A stretch of DNA of 64,000 bases from positions 620,001 through 684,000 of the forward strand of contig QPMI01000395.1 of NCBI GenBank assembly GCA_004431415.1. Direction: 5' to 3'. The notes beneath the pieces were generated by a model, which saw nothing but the letters and a program-made list of their open reading frames with translations, searched no databases and had not been told where the DNA came from. Origin of the DNA: Cyanophora paradoxa. Its lineage: Eukaryota; Glaucocystophyceae; Cyanophorales; Cyanophoraceae. Position numbers and translations under genes: made by a program. Below are positions 43,317 through 54,400 of the stretch, piece by piece; the stretch's first letter is position 1; each line of letters starts with the position of its first letter.

Positions 43317-43398
43317 GCTTGTCGTTAAATCGACAAGTAATGGCGGCTTGTCGAAAAAACGTCAAGTCTGTTGCGGCTTGTCGTAAAAACGTCAAGCC
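43317..43398. repeat. Three CTTGTCG/CGACAAG hairpin repeats
   Basis: Three units of about 28 bp, each GGCTTGTCG, an A-rich 6-nt loop, then CGACAAG or CGTCAAG. Confidence 0.65.
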
Positions 43399-43410
43399 GA
43401 CGAAAGATAT

Positions 43411-43492
43411 ACCCCAATCGGTTACGCGAGCCTCTACCCCAATCGGTTACGCCCGCATAACCGGTTACGCGAGCCTCTACCCCAATCGGTTA
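43411..43492. repeat. CCCCAATCGGTTACG tandem cluster
   Basis: CCCCAATCGGTTACG occurs three times, with a related AACCGGTTACG between. GCGAGCCTCTA spacers follow two of them. Confidence 0.7.
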
Positions 43493-43841
43493 CGGTCACA
43501 TCCGCGATTGGTCGAACATCGAAAAACACATAAAAAACTACTTTGTGGCATGCTATATGTTTTCGGGATCGCCGTGATGTGATGACCCCGAATATGTCGG
43601 TGACGCCGGTGTATATATGTATATGTCGTGATATGCGAAAAAAACAAAAAAAAACAAAAAATGCAAAGTTGTGCGGGATCACTCACACAGAGGTTCGGAC
43701 ATATATACGAAATATATGCATGGCTAAATCGTTATTGTTTTCATAGAACTCGCATGTAGTTTGCATGTATCTTGCATAGTGGGCGGGGCGCACTGTTTCA
43801 CACTAAGGTCAATCGATTTTCATAGAGTCTCAGACTGATAA

Positions 43842-44132
43842 CAATAAGATAAATAATAAACTACTTTATAATTAATAAAAACTACTTTAAACTACTCAAC
43901 TACCTATGTTAAACTACGCAACTTAATACCGGAAACTACGCCATTAATACCAAAACTACGCAACTACGCAAGTTTTTCACTTTTCTAATTTTTTTCCCCC
44001 GCCAACTTCTAAACTTTTTCAGAAAGTTGCGTAGTTGCGTAGTTTTGGTATTAAATGTGTAGTTTTCGGTATTAAAAGCGATCAGATTGCGTAGTTTTCA
44101 TGCGTAGTTACGTTAAATTGCGTAGTCTACCG
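43842..44132. repeat. ACTACGCAA iteron palindrome, right copy 2
   Basis: Mirror image of 19400-19690. Confidence 0.8.
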
Positions 44133-44286
44133 GGAGTCCGCATGCATTTAGGTGCGAGACTATTGCGTAGCCTATAAAACGGTCGTGTTTCAGTGCGAAA
44201 CTATCGCGTAGCTTCCCTTGTAGTATGCCGGCGCTCTTTTCAGTAGAGAAATCATGGTATATATCATAGAATCATATTGATATTAA

Positions 44287-44548
44287 TAAGAAACTACTTT
44301 ATAATATATAAACTACTTGAAACTACTCAACTTCCCCTGAAAAACTACGCAATTCGAAACCAAAACTACGCAAACGAAACCAAAACTACGCAACTACGCA
44401 AGTTTTTCACTTTTCTAAATTTTTCCCGCCCCGAGTTTCAAACTTTTTCTGAAAGTTGCGTAGTTGCGTAGTTTTGGTATCTTTTCAGTAGTTCCCGGTA
44501 TTAAATTGCGTAGTTTCTTTGAGTAGTTGCGGTAAATTGCGTAGTTTC
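44287..44548. repeat. ACTACGCAA iteron palindrome, right copy 1
   Basis: Mirror image of 18984-19245. Confidence 0.8.
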
Positions 44549-44606
44549 TATGTGTAGCCGCACGATCTCGATGCGAAACTCATGCATTTACGTGCTAATC
44601 AGTAAG

Positions 44607-44699
44607 GTGTTACAGGTGTTACAGGTCTATCCCAAAGTTTCCTATCCCCCACCCCCTCCTAGGGCAAAGTTTGGGATGAACCTGTAACACCTGTAACAA
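44607..44699. repeat. Terminal-repeat hairpin B, right
   Basis: Mirror image of 18833-18925, with one arm base changed (AACAATG instead of AACACTG side). Confidence 0.8.
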
Positions 44700-44887
44700 T
44701 GACCTAATTCAGTAAGAACCTATTAAAACAACAAAATATCAGTCTTAGTATATCATAATAATATCAGTAGTAATTATTTTTGTATTATAACGATCAATTT
44801 CGTATCGTTTTCAGTGCGAAACTATTCACTATCACATATTTTCGATGCGCGCGAAATGTTTTATGCAGCACACGATAATTGTTTACG

Positions 44888-44980
44888 TTGTTACAGGTGT
44901 TACAGGTCTTGCCCAAACTCGGGAACCAAGACCCCACTCCTAGGGCGGACTTTGGGATAAACCTGTAACACCTGTAACAC
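44888..44980. repeat. Terminal-repeat hairpin A, right
   Basis: Mirror image of 18552-18644. Confidence 0.8.
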
Positions 44981-45142
44981 TGAATAAGACCAATTAAAAT
45001 ACAAAAGAATCAATTATAATATATCATAGATCTACTTTGTTTTATAGAGAGCCGAATACAGAACGTTCCATGCAGCTCATGGTAGTTGTTTTTGATGAAA
45101 CGACGCATGATCGTCGATTATGCATTGAAAATTCAGAACAAC

Positions 45143-45450
45143 ACACATATACAACGCCCGGCTTTTAGACTGAGGCAAGTTATAATTAAACTAAGTTGAG
45201 TCACACCTAAACTATAATGAATCTCACGAGATATATAAGTCTACTCATCGAGAATATAGCTAAACTTCACATAAACTATACATATTTCACATATTTTATT
45301 AAAAAGAAGCTATAACTCACGATAAAATAAATACATATAACAGATAAAACACACACATATTCACGTTAGATCTATTATAAATACAGGTTATATACTAACG
45401 ATATCAATTTAAATTAGCCGAGGTCTAAAAGCCGGGCGTTGTATATGTGT
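45143..45450. repeat. Nested 308-bp inverted-repeat unit at right tip
   Basis: Mirror image of 18082-18389. The 28-bp end motif is present at both of its borders. Confidence 0.85.
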
Positions 45451-48400
45451 GCGGCGGCGGCGGCGACGCGGCGGGCGGCGGCGACGTGCCCCTCGACCTC
45501 CGCGCGGCGCCCCGCAAAGTGCTCGCAGGGGGCGCGGCCCCCGCAGCGGTCCGGGTATCGCGCCCGCGTGTAGACGGGCGACAAGGCCCGCAGGCACGCC
45601 CGCTCGCCCTCGACCACTTCTGTGAGGCGCGCCGCCGCCCCCGCCAGCGTGGCGAGGCCCTGGCCCCTCAGCCTGCGGGAAAGGTCGGATCTGAGATTCC
45701 AAGCCGAAGCGAGCTGTCGCAGGGGCGGCGTGCGCACCGGGCGGGGGCGGCGAGGAGGGCGTCGGCGATGCGGAGCAGCGCGTGCGTCGTCCGCGCCTCG
45801 GGATCGATCGCGTCCGCCCCCAGGCCCACCAGCGCCGCCTGCCCCCGCCGCCAGCAGATCAGATCCAACTTAAATCTAGGTCGGGTCCAGGCCGGGGGGC
45901 CGGGGCCGGGGCCGGGGCAGGGGTGGGGGCGGGCCTTGAGGGCCGTCTCGCAGGCCTGCACCGCGTGAAAGGCCGCCCCGTCGAGCCGATCGGAGGCCAG
46001 GAGGACCCCCGACATCTCCAGCTGCGCCTCGGCCTGCGGAGCGTTGGCCGTGTCGATGCGGACCGGGCCCGCGGCCGGTCGGGCGCACCTGTGTGAGCCA
46101 GGTGCGGCCCTCGCCGGCGTTGGGCTGGAGCGGCGGGGGCGGCGCCGGCGGCTCCAAGAAGGCGGCCGCGGCCGCCGCCTCGGCATGCGCAGCGCCGGCG
46201 GGGGCAGCGCCCGGCGCCGCCTGCCGCGGCCGCTTTGCGGCGTGCCTGCGCCCCGCGCCCTCGTCCTCGTCCTCGTCCTCGCCCTCGTCGTCCTCGCCGG
46301 CGCGCTTGGCGCCGGCGAGCTGCGTTGTGGGGACCGGCGCCTCGCGCTCCTCTACTCCTCCATCTCCTCCGCCGCCCTCGCCCCCGGCGCCCTCCACCTC
46401 GTCCATCGATATCGTCGGCTCGGGCTCGGGCGCGGCGAGCCAGCGGGGAGCGTCGGGGTGGAATCCGCCGGCGGCGGCCGCCTCGCGCTCGAGCCTCGAG
46501 GGCTCGCCGCCCCGCGCCGCCAGCCGCAGCAGCTTCGACACCACCTGCGCGCGGCGCGCCCCTGAGCGGGTCCTGATGTCCGAGCGGGTCCCGCCTAATC
46601 GATTTGTTATCGCTCGGATACCCGCTCCTGATGTCCTAGATCGTTCTCTCGATCCTGATGTCCTATCGCTCCGCGCGCTTGAGCGGGTCCTGATGTCCTA
46701 GATCTTCCTCTCGATCTGTTCGTTCTCTTGATCTCCCTCGGGTCCGGAGCACCTCGTGGGCGAGGTGGATGCGGGGCCCCGCCCTCGCCCTCGCGCGCCC
46801 CGGGCCCCCCGCCCCCTCGGTCCGCGTCTCCTCCTCCAGTACGCGGACGACCACCTGCGGCGGCGGCCATCGGCGACGAGGACTAAGCGGGGCGGGGCGG
46901 GGCGGGGCGGGGCGGGGAGGGGAGCGGCGGGGCGGCTCTGCATTTTAGTCGCGACGGCGCGTTGAACTCTAGATCTAGATCTTGACGCCGAACTCTACAT
47001 CCAAACCCCAGCTTTAAGCTTATCGCGAGGGCGGACCGCGGCGACGATCCCGGCGAGGTCGATGAACTCCTCCGCCGTCGCTGCCGCCGCCGCTGAGCCC
47101 TTCGAATTCGCCGCGCCCGCCGCCGGCCCCTCCTCCTCACCCTCCTCCTCCTCCTCCTCCTCCTGCGGCGGCCCAAGCCTGTAAGAATCGTCTCAAGAAA
47201 GTGAGAAGGGTGGACGGACCGGCGCCTCCTTCTCCTCCTCCTCCGGCGGGCGCGCGGGGGCCGCGAGGTACAGGACCCCTTCCTCGCGGTCCAGGTGCCA
47301 CGCCGCGGAGCGCCCCGCCCCGCCGCCTCCGGCGGTCACGTCGGCGCCGTCGAGGACGTAGGAGTGGCGCAGGGCCCGCACGGGTACCAGGTCGAGGTCG
47401 GCGGCGGGGAGGGCCCGGCGGAGGGCCCACACGGCCCGCTGCCCGACCCCCGCCTCCGAATGCGAGGGCGGCAGAGCCGGCGCCGCCGACGCCGCCGCCG
47501 CCGCCGCGGCGCGGTGCGCGGCGCTGCCGCCGTGGAGGAGGAGCCACTTGCGGAAGGCGTCGCCGCGGAGCGCCGCCTGCAGAAACGCGGCGGCGCGGGC
47601 GTGCGCGGGGCGCTCGCTCTCAGCCAGCCGGTCGTATACGACGCTGCGCTGGACGGCGACCGAGGCGGGCCGCGCGCCCAGCAGCTTGGCGTCGGCTGCG
47701 GAAACGCCCTCGTGCGTGGTTGGCACGCGGGCCGTGTCCAGCGCCCCCTCGAGCTCCGCGTCGTCGATGCAGACGAGCTCGCCCGCCGGCCGCAGGCGCC
47801 CGCCCCGTCCGGCAGCACCACGGCAGAGGCGGCGGCGGCGGCGCGGCCCTCGCGCCGGAGCGCCGCCGCAAGCTCGCGGGCGGCCGCGATCGCGAGGGCG
47901 AGGTCCGCCCCGCGAGGGGCGCCGTGCGGCTCAGCTGCGCCGCGGCGCAGAGGCCGGCGAGGAAGGCGGCGTCCGGCCGCTCGCGCGCCCCGACGGCCCG
48001 CGCCGCCTCCGGCAGCGCCTCGGCGACCCCGGGGCGGCGCAGCGCCGCAGGAGGAACTTCCCAGGAAGAGGACTTTGGGGAGCTCCAGGCGCCGCTCGGA
48101 GGGCAGCAGCGGCAGCCACAGCGCGGCCGGCGGCGGCGCCGACGGCGGCGCCGCTGCGTAGGCCTTCAGCGCTGGCCTGAACGCCGCCTCAGCAGCCTCC
48201 CACGCCGCAGCGTCCTCTGAGCCGGCGGCGCGCAGGCGGTCGGCGAGGGCGCGCAGGTGGGCGAGGAAGTCGTCGGGGCCGGGGCCCGCAGGAGGCCGGC
48301 CGCTTCCAGCGCCGCCTCCTCCTCCTCCGAGAGGCCGGCGGGGGAGGGCCGCGCCGCCCACGTCGCCGCGAAGAGCTCGAGACGCGCGCCGGAGACGCAG

Positions 48401-51400
48401 TCCGCGGGCCGCGCGAGGCGCGGGGCGAGGAAGAGCTCGGGCGGGGCGAGGGCGCGCAGGCCCGCGGGGGGCGCTCGCGCGGGAACGAAGGCGACGCCCC
48501 GGAGGAGATGGAGGAGGTCGGGCGGGAGCGGGTGCCGGCGGGCGGCGACGTGCGCGAGGATGCGGGTCCCGAGCCCCGTCTCCTCGGGTCGATCTGGCCC
48601 TGGCCTTGCGAGGCGCTGCGCGGCGCGGACGAGGAGATCGGGCCCTGGTTCCCGCTGGAGGCCGGCGCGGCGGAGGGCGGGGAGCCACTCGGGCGAGGCG
48701 AAGGGCGGGGCGGGGAAGAGCGCCTCGCCGCCGGCGACCGCCGCGAGGAAGGGGTCCGTGGGGTCCATCAGGTCACGCGGGCGTCGCGGCTCGAGGCCGG
48801 GAGCGGGCTCGGAAGAGGCAGGGGCCGGGGGGATGCACTCGAGCTCGCCCAGGGCCGCGAAGAGGGCGTTCTCGAGCCCGGGCTCGAATCCGGAGGGCGC
48901 GTTTGTTGCGAGGCGGCGGAGGAGGGCGGCGGCGAAGGCGGCGCGGGCGGCGGGGGCGAGGCGCGGCGCGCGGGGCACCGCGTGGTCGAGGAGGAGCCGG
49001 GGGGCCGAGGGGAGCTGCACGCCCAGCCGCGCGAAGAGCCCGGCCTCGTCGGGGCGGCACGCCTCGAGCAGCAGCGGGGGCAGCGGCAGGAGCTCCGAGG
49101 CCGCCGCCAGCGCCGCCTCCTCGGCGGGGTCCGGCTCGAATCCCGCCGGCAGCGCCACGAGGGGCCTGCTGCTGCGGTCCAGGCCTAAGGGGGCCCAGGC
49201 GCCCGAGCCGTGCGCCCGGAAGATGGGGAGGGCGGCGAGGCTGCCGAGGTCGCCGTCGGGAATGTCGTTGAGGCCGGCGGCGAGGAAGGCGCGGAGCGCG
49301 AGCCGCTCGCCGTCGCTGGGGGCGGCCGGCGCCGGCGCCAGCGCCAGGGCCGCCCGCACGGCCCGCGCGACCGAGCGGCGGGAGAAGGCGGGGACGCCGA
49401 GCGCCCGCTCCCACCGGCCCGCGTCGAATCCGTCCGTCTCCTCCAGCGTCGCGACGCCAAAGGGGCGGCCACGCCGCGCCACCGCTCCAGGTCGCCGCCG
49501 GCGTCGGCGGGCCGCAGGACGGCGGCGAGGGCCCGCGGCGCGAGGAGGAGGCGCCCGCGGTCCCGAGGGCCGCGCAGGCGGTCGGGACGAACGCGAGCGG
49601 GAGCAGCTGCAGGACGGCGGCGCCGGCGCCGCCGGGGCGCTCGAGGTCTCGCCCAGGAACTCCCACAGCTGCTTCAGGAGGGCCTCCCCGCCGAGCCGGC
49701 GGGCGGCCGCTCGGCGCAGGCGGCGGCGCCGGCGCGCCAGGCGGCGGGGAAGGGCGAGTCGGTGTCGCCGCGCGCGAGCTCCGCCGGGAGGGCCGCCGCG
49801 TCAAAGGCGCGCAGGCCGAGCGCCCCTCGGAGGAGGCCGGCGGCCTCCAGGGATGCGAGGAGGGGGACGCCCTGCAGCGCCCCCGCGTGGAGGAAGGCGG
49901 TACCCCGGCGCGAGGGCGACGCGAGCCCCGCGAAGGGCGAGGCCTCGTAGACCGCTCCTCCGGCGCCGCCACCCTCGCCCGGGCGCGCGAGGTGCGCGCC
50001 GGAGGCGAGGAGGAGGAGGGGCAGACGCGCGAGCCGCTCCCGCACTTCCTCGGCCGCCTGCTCAGGGCCCAGGCCCGCGTCCACGTCTGACACACAGAAC
50101 CTGCGGCGGCGCCCACGGTACCGGTTAGAGAGGGGTGGGGTGGAGGGGGCGAGGGCGCGCCTGAGCATCTGTTTGACGAGAGAGGCCGTTCGCAGCGCCG
50201 GCGGGGCGCTCGCGAGGGGCACGGGGCCGCCGCCGGGGCAGCAGCTGTGAAGGCACCCGCGGGCGTCGGCGGGCGACAGAGGGCGGGCGGGCGCGCCCCG
50301 CTCCCTGGCGGCGTTGGCGAGGGCGGCGGCGACGCCCCCGGCGCGTCCAGCAGCTTCAGAGCTGGGCTCGAGGCGGCGAGGGCGGCGAGGGCCTCTCCGT
50401 CGAGCTCCTCCGACGCCGACGGCGCGAAGCGGAGCGCGGGGTCCGAGGCGGCGCACCAGCGCGGCGGCCCCGCGGCCGACGTCGGCGGACCCGGGAGGAC
50501 GGGCAGGAGCTCGAGCGCCGCGCCGCCCGCGGCGAAGAGGCGGTCGAAGAACGCAGCGCGGGCGGCGCGCCACGTCGCGTCGGCGGCATCGTTGATGGGC
50601 CACAGCGCCCAGTAGGCGCCGCCCTCGAGCTCGGCCGAGTCGAGGAGGGCGCGGGCGGTGCGTGGGAGGTGCAGGTACGCGGGCGCCGCACACTCCGCCA
50701 GCAGCGCCGCGTTCCACCGCCTCCGCAGCCCCGCCTCCGGATCCGCCGCCTGCACCGCCGCCGGTCCCGCCTCCCCGCCCTTTGGCTGCCCACCCTCCAG
50801 GTACCGCCGCCTGCGCCAACAATCGCGAAATCAATGAGGACGACATGAACGCGCCTCGAGCTTTAAGATATATAATATAATGCGAGCGCACGTGGCGTCG
50901 ACGGCGAAGGAGGCGTTGACGTGGACGGGCAGGCCCGTCGCGCCCCGCAGCGGCTGCGAGGCCAGCGCCAGCCCCTCCAGCGCTAGCGGCTGCTGCTGAA
51001 CACGGCCCTCGCCATCGATCTCGATCTCGAGCCTTAGGCGGGCGGCGACGGAGGCGGCGGGGAGGGGCTTGAGCCCGCGGAGGCCGGCCGCGCGCGCCTC
51101 GGCGGCGAGGCGCGCCACCGGCTCCCCGGCCCCCGCGATGCGGCCCGCCACGAGCCACTCCTCGCGCACCCGCACCTCCCGCCCCCTCCCGAGCTCGTAT
51201 CGCCGCGTCTCCACGAGCAGCCGCGCGAGCGTGTCCTGGGCGCCGTGCGCGCCCCGCTCCAGGCTCTCCTTGAAGCCCGGCGCCCGCACGGCGTCGAACA
51301 CGGACGACGGGGTGGCCGCGCAGGGCTGCGGGGCGGACGGGTCCGCCAACGGCCGCGGCACAGGCAGAGGCATGGGCGATATCTTCCTCTCCCACATCAG

Positions 51401-54400
51401 CAACGGCTGCCCGATCGGCCGATCAGCGGCCGCCAACTGAAAGCCTGCGGCGGACGGACGCGCGCACCTCCTCACCGGGCCTGCAGTCGTACCAGGCGAT
51501 GTGGCGGAGGCTCGACTGGAAGAGCAGCGCGGCGCCGGCCGAGGCGAGGAACTGCGGCACGGCTGCGACGACCTCCTCGATGGGGCACGCGGCGCGCTTG
51601 ATCTCGCTCGCCGCCGCCTGCTCCGCCGTCCGCAGCGCGTACAGGAAGGCGATGCCCTCGAATCCGGCACCGGCGCCGTCCCGCGCGAGGGCCTCGGGAT
51701 CGAGGCCGATGCAGGGAAGGCGGAAGGGCGCGAGCTGGCCCCGCAGCATCTCGCGGCTCAGCGCACTCAGGCGCCAGCACTGCCCGCGATTCCGCTTCCC
51801 GCTCTGCGCCGGGACGGGGCTCGAGCTCGCGATGGATTGATCGCGCGCGGCGTGCGCTGCGCGCGCGCCTTCTTGGGGAGGTGGCGCCCGTGCGGGTCGA
51901 AGCAGAAGAAGGTGGGCCCCTCGCCCTCCACGTTAGCGACGAACTGGATCACGTCCGTCACGCAGTAGGGCGCCTTCCGTCCCACCCCGAGCCTGCCGAA
52001 TTCGAAGCTTAGGCAATCGACAAAGAAACCGCATGCGTTAGCCTGTATAATGGAGCGTAGGTGGCCGGCCGCGCACATGCCGGCCTGGGCGAGGTCGCCG
52101 CGCTTTCGGGAGGCGAAAAGGGTGCGGAGGCCCTCCTTGTCCGGCCGCGTCACCTTCCCGTTGTTGTGCACAAGAAGGAACTGCGGGCGTGCGGAGGGAG
52201 AAAACAAACCGGAATCAGGGTTTAAATTGGGATGCCGAGGAAGAAGCCGAGACCGGCGCCGGCGGCTTGACCGGCCGCGCGCGCGCACCGGCCCCGTGAA
52301 TCCCGCCATCGCGGGGTCCAGTAGCCCCTCCGGCCTCCGGTTGTTCCAGTCCGTGACGATCACCAGCTCCGTCGCCCCTGCGTACCGGAGCGGAACGGCG
52401 TCGGCCGAGTCTATGGGCGCGTGCATGCGCAGGCGAGGGCGAGGGCGCGGGCACCGGCGTCGACGGCGTTGGCGAACTCCTCCTGGAGGGCGAGGGGCAC
52501 GTCTACGGCGGCGACGAGGTGCTGCAGCGTGTCCGTCATGCTCGCCGCCTCCTCGAAGACCTCCGACTCCGGCTGCAGCGCCTCCGCAGCCGACCGCATC
52601 CCCAGCGCCTCCGCCGCCCACTGCGGCGCCCCGCCGTGCAGGAGGCGCAGCGCCGAGCCCGGGGGGACCGCGACCGAGCAGCCGCCGCCGTCCCCGCCGG
52701 CATCGCGGTCGAGGTAGACGAGCTCGTCGAGGGGCCGGAGCACGCCGTCCGCGTCCGCCGCCAGCAGTCCCCTCGCCGCCTCCCTGTCCGCCGCCAGCTC
52801 CGCGTCCGCGTCCGCCCGCCTCCCGAGGCCTCCAGCCTCGACCCCGCCCTCACTCCGAGCGCCTTTCTCCCTGCGCATTAACGTTGGCCAAGGGTTCACG
52901 CGATCACGTAAACGCAGACGGCCGAGAGACGCACAGGAGCTCCGCGACGTACTCGAACGCGGCGTGCGCGAACGCGAGCTCGTCCCCCGCGAGGCCGGCG
53001 CCGTTCCACTCCGCCGCCAGCGCCCGCACCGCCGCGGCGATGCGGGCGGCGCCGAGCCTCGCCGGGACGCCGGCCGCGGCCGCGAGGGCGGCGTCGAGGC
53101 CCGCGGCGCAGCAGAGGCGCGGGGCGAGCCCGCCCGGCGTCTCCGGGTCCAGCGCCGCGTCGCCCGGCGCCAGCCAGCGGGGCGCGTGCCTCGAGGCGGG
53201 CCCGGATCCCTCCCAGAAGATCCAGCGACCGCCGACGGCCGCGGACGCGGCCGCGAGATCGGCCGCCAGAGCCTCGACGGCCCGCCCGTCGAGCCGCCCG
53301 GCGTGCCGCTGCAGGTGCCGCCAGACCGCCCGCGCCGCCCTCAAGTTCTCCCCGGCGCGCTTGCCGGCGTCCTCGAGCCCGTCCCACCAGCGGACGAAGG
53401 CCGCGAGGCTCGCGGCGACGGTCGCGGAGGGCGGCAGCGCCTCCTGCCCCAGCAGCGCGCAGAGGGCCTTCGGGTCGAGGCCCGCGCCGCCGCCGCCATC
53501 GCTGCCGCTGTCCAGCACCGGCGCCACGGCTCCCACCAGGAACCGGTCCTCTCTCGGGCGGATCCGCGTCAAGAGCCCCGCCCGCGCCCCCGACTCCGAA
53601 GGCCCCGCAGCCTGTGCGCTCTCCGCCGAGACGAAAGGCGACGGCAGCGGGTCGCCGCCCCAGGGAGCCGAGGCGGGCCAGTCGGCCGCGGGCCGCGGCG
53701 CGACGGGGAGCCACGGGGCGGATCGCAGCCGGTCCGCCAGCGTGAGCGTCCGGTCCCCGTGTTGTATTCTCCGATTGAGCAGCAGGTTCTGCTTCTCCTC
53801 CGAGAGGCCGCAGAGGTACTTCAGGAGCGCCTGGGCCCGCTTCCTCGCCACCCCGACGGGCCCGCGATCGCCCCCGCCGCCGCCGCCGCCGCCGCCGCCT
53901 CCGCCGCCACCGCCGCCGCCGCCGCCGAGGGCGACGACGCTGTCGACCATGCGGAGCACGTCGCTTGCGTCCAGGTCGGCCTTCAGCCCGAGCCCCCGCA
54001 GCTGCAGAACGTGCTGATCCCTCGCAAAGACGCCGGCGGGGAACGGCCGCTCAAAACGAGCCGCGTCGCCGGCGGCCGTGCCGTGCGCCGAGCTTGAGCG
54101 TGCACGTTCAGCGGAGCCTGCGCCGGCATCGCTCCAGACCTTGAACAGCTCCACCAGCGGCTTCCTCGCCGGGTCGAACAGATCACGAGGCCGAGCAAGC
54201 GGCTCGTGATCATTCACTGCGAGATTCCGTGAGGTCGAGTGGCGCTGTTCACTTAATTTAACTATGTCAAAATTCACCTTGCTTGTCGGCGTGCAGGCAG
54301 GCAGGAACGAACGCGACCTCCGCGAGCCGTTTTCGGCACTCCGCTTCCTGCAGTGCACACCGTGAGCTCCAGCTGCAGTGGCGCCCGATCGCGACTCGGG

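Larger units (their letters stand above)
42844..43762. other. Right subterminal non-coding region
   Basis: No gene is supported. It holds (GGGACTC)n at 43224-43258, three CTTGTCG hairpin repeats at 43317-43398 and an ATCGGTTACG repeat cluster at 43411-43492. The small open frames here follow the repeats. Confidence 0.6.
18082..45450. mobile_element. Integrated Polinton/Maverick-like virus, 27.4 kb
   Basis: The element has 1688-bp terminal inverted repeats, begins ACACATATACAACGCCCGGC and ends with its complement. It is clearly AT-richer than the flanking host DNA and packed with intronless genes. It encodes an RVE integrase, a protein-primed family B DNA polymerase, an A32-like packaging ATPase, a double-jelly-roll-type major capsid protein, two penton-like proteins and a primase-SF3 helicase. 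This set defines Polintons/Mavericks and Polinton-like viruses. Left-arm genes are on the minus strand and right-arm genes on the plus strand, diverging at 26893-26919. Three genes carry single frame breaks, so the copy may be decaying or may contain base-call errors. No adenain-type protease was found. Confidence 0.93.
43763..45450 (-). repeat. Right terminal inverted repeat, 1688 bp
   Basis: Reverse complement of 18082-19769 with the same length. Differences include CATTGTTAC versus CAGTGTTAC, and GCATAATCG versus ATAAAAGCG near the inner side of the nested unit. It contains the same hairpins and iterons in mirror order. Confidence 0.93.

Noticed and set aside
43317-43492. Possible CRISPR-like array
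   Set aside because: Units are short, adjacent and lack unique spacers; no cas genes and a eukaryotic setting.
43434-43746. Small ORFs near the right terminal repeat
   Set aside because: They follow the ATCGGTTACG and CTTGTCG repeats, with no protein-like pattern or upstream motif.
46044-50128. Very long plus-strand open frames opposite the sacsin-like gene
   Set aside because: Arg/Pro/Ala-rich shadow frames of GC-rich coding DNA; the minus strand carries recognisable sacsin motifs and splice sites.
52350-52400. Six-residue insertion in the second sacsin ATP-binding motif
   Set aside because: Reading a GTGCCC donor after NAVDAG and the acceptor at TACGCAG removes it and restores the normal NAVDAGATEL motif.
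53879-53930. Poly-Gly or Pro stretch as a separate gene
   Set aside because: A CCGCCG microsatellite inside the sacsin-like coding frame, seen as poly-Gly there.
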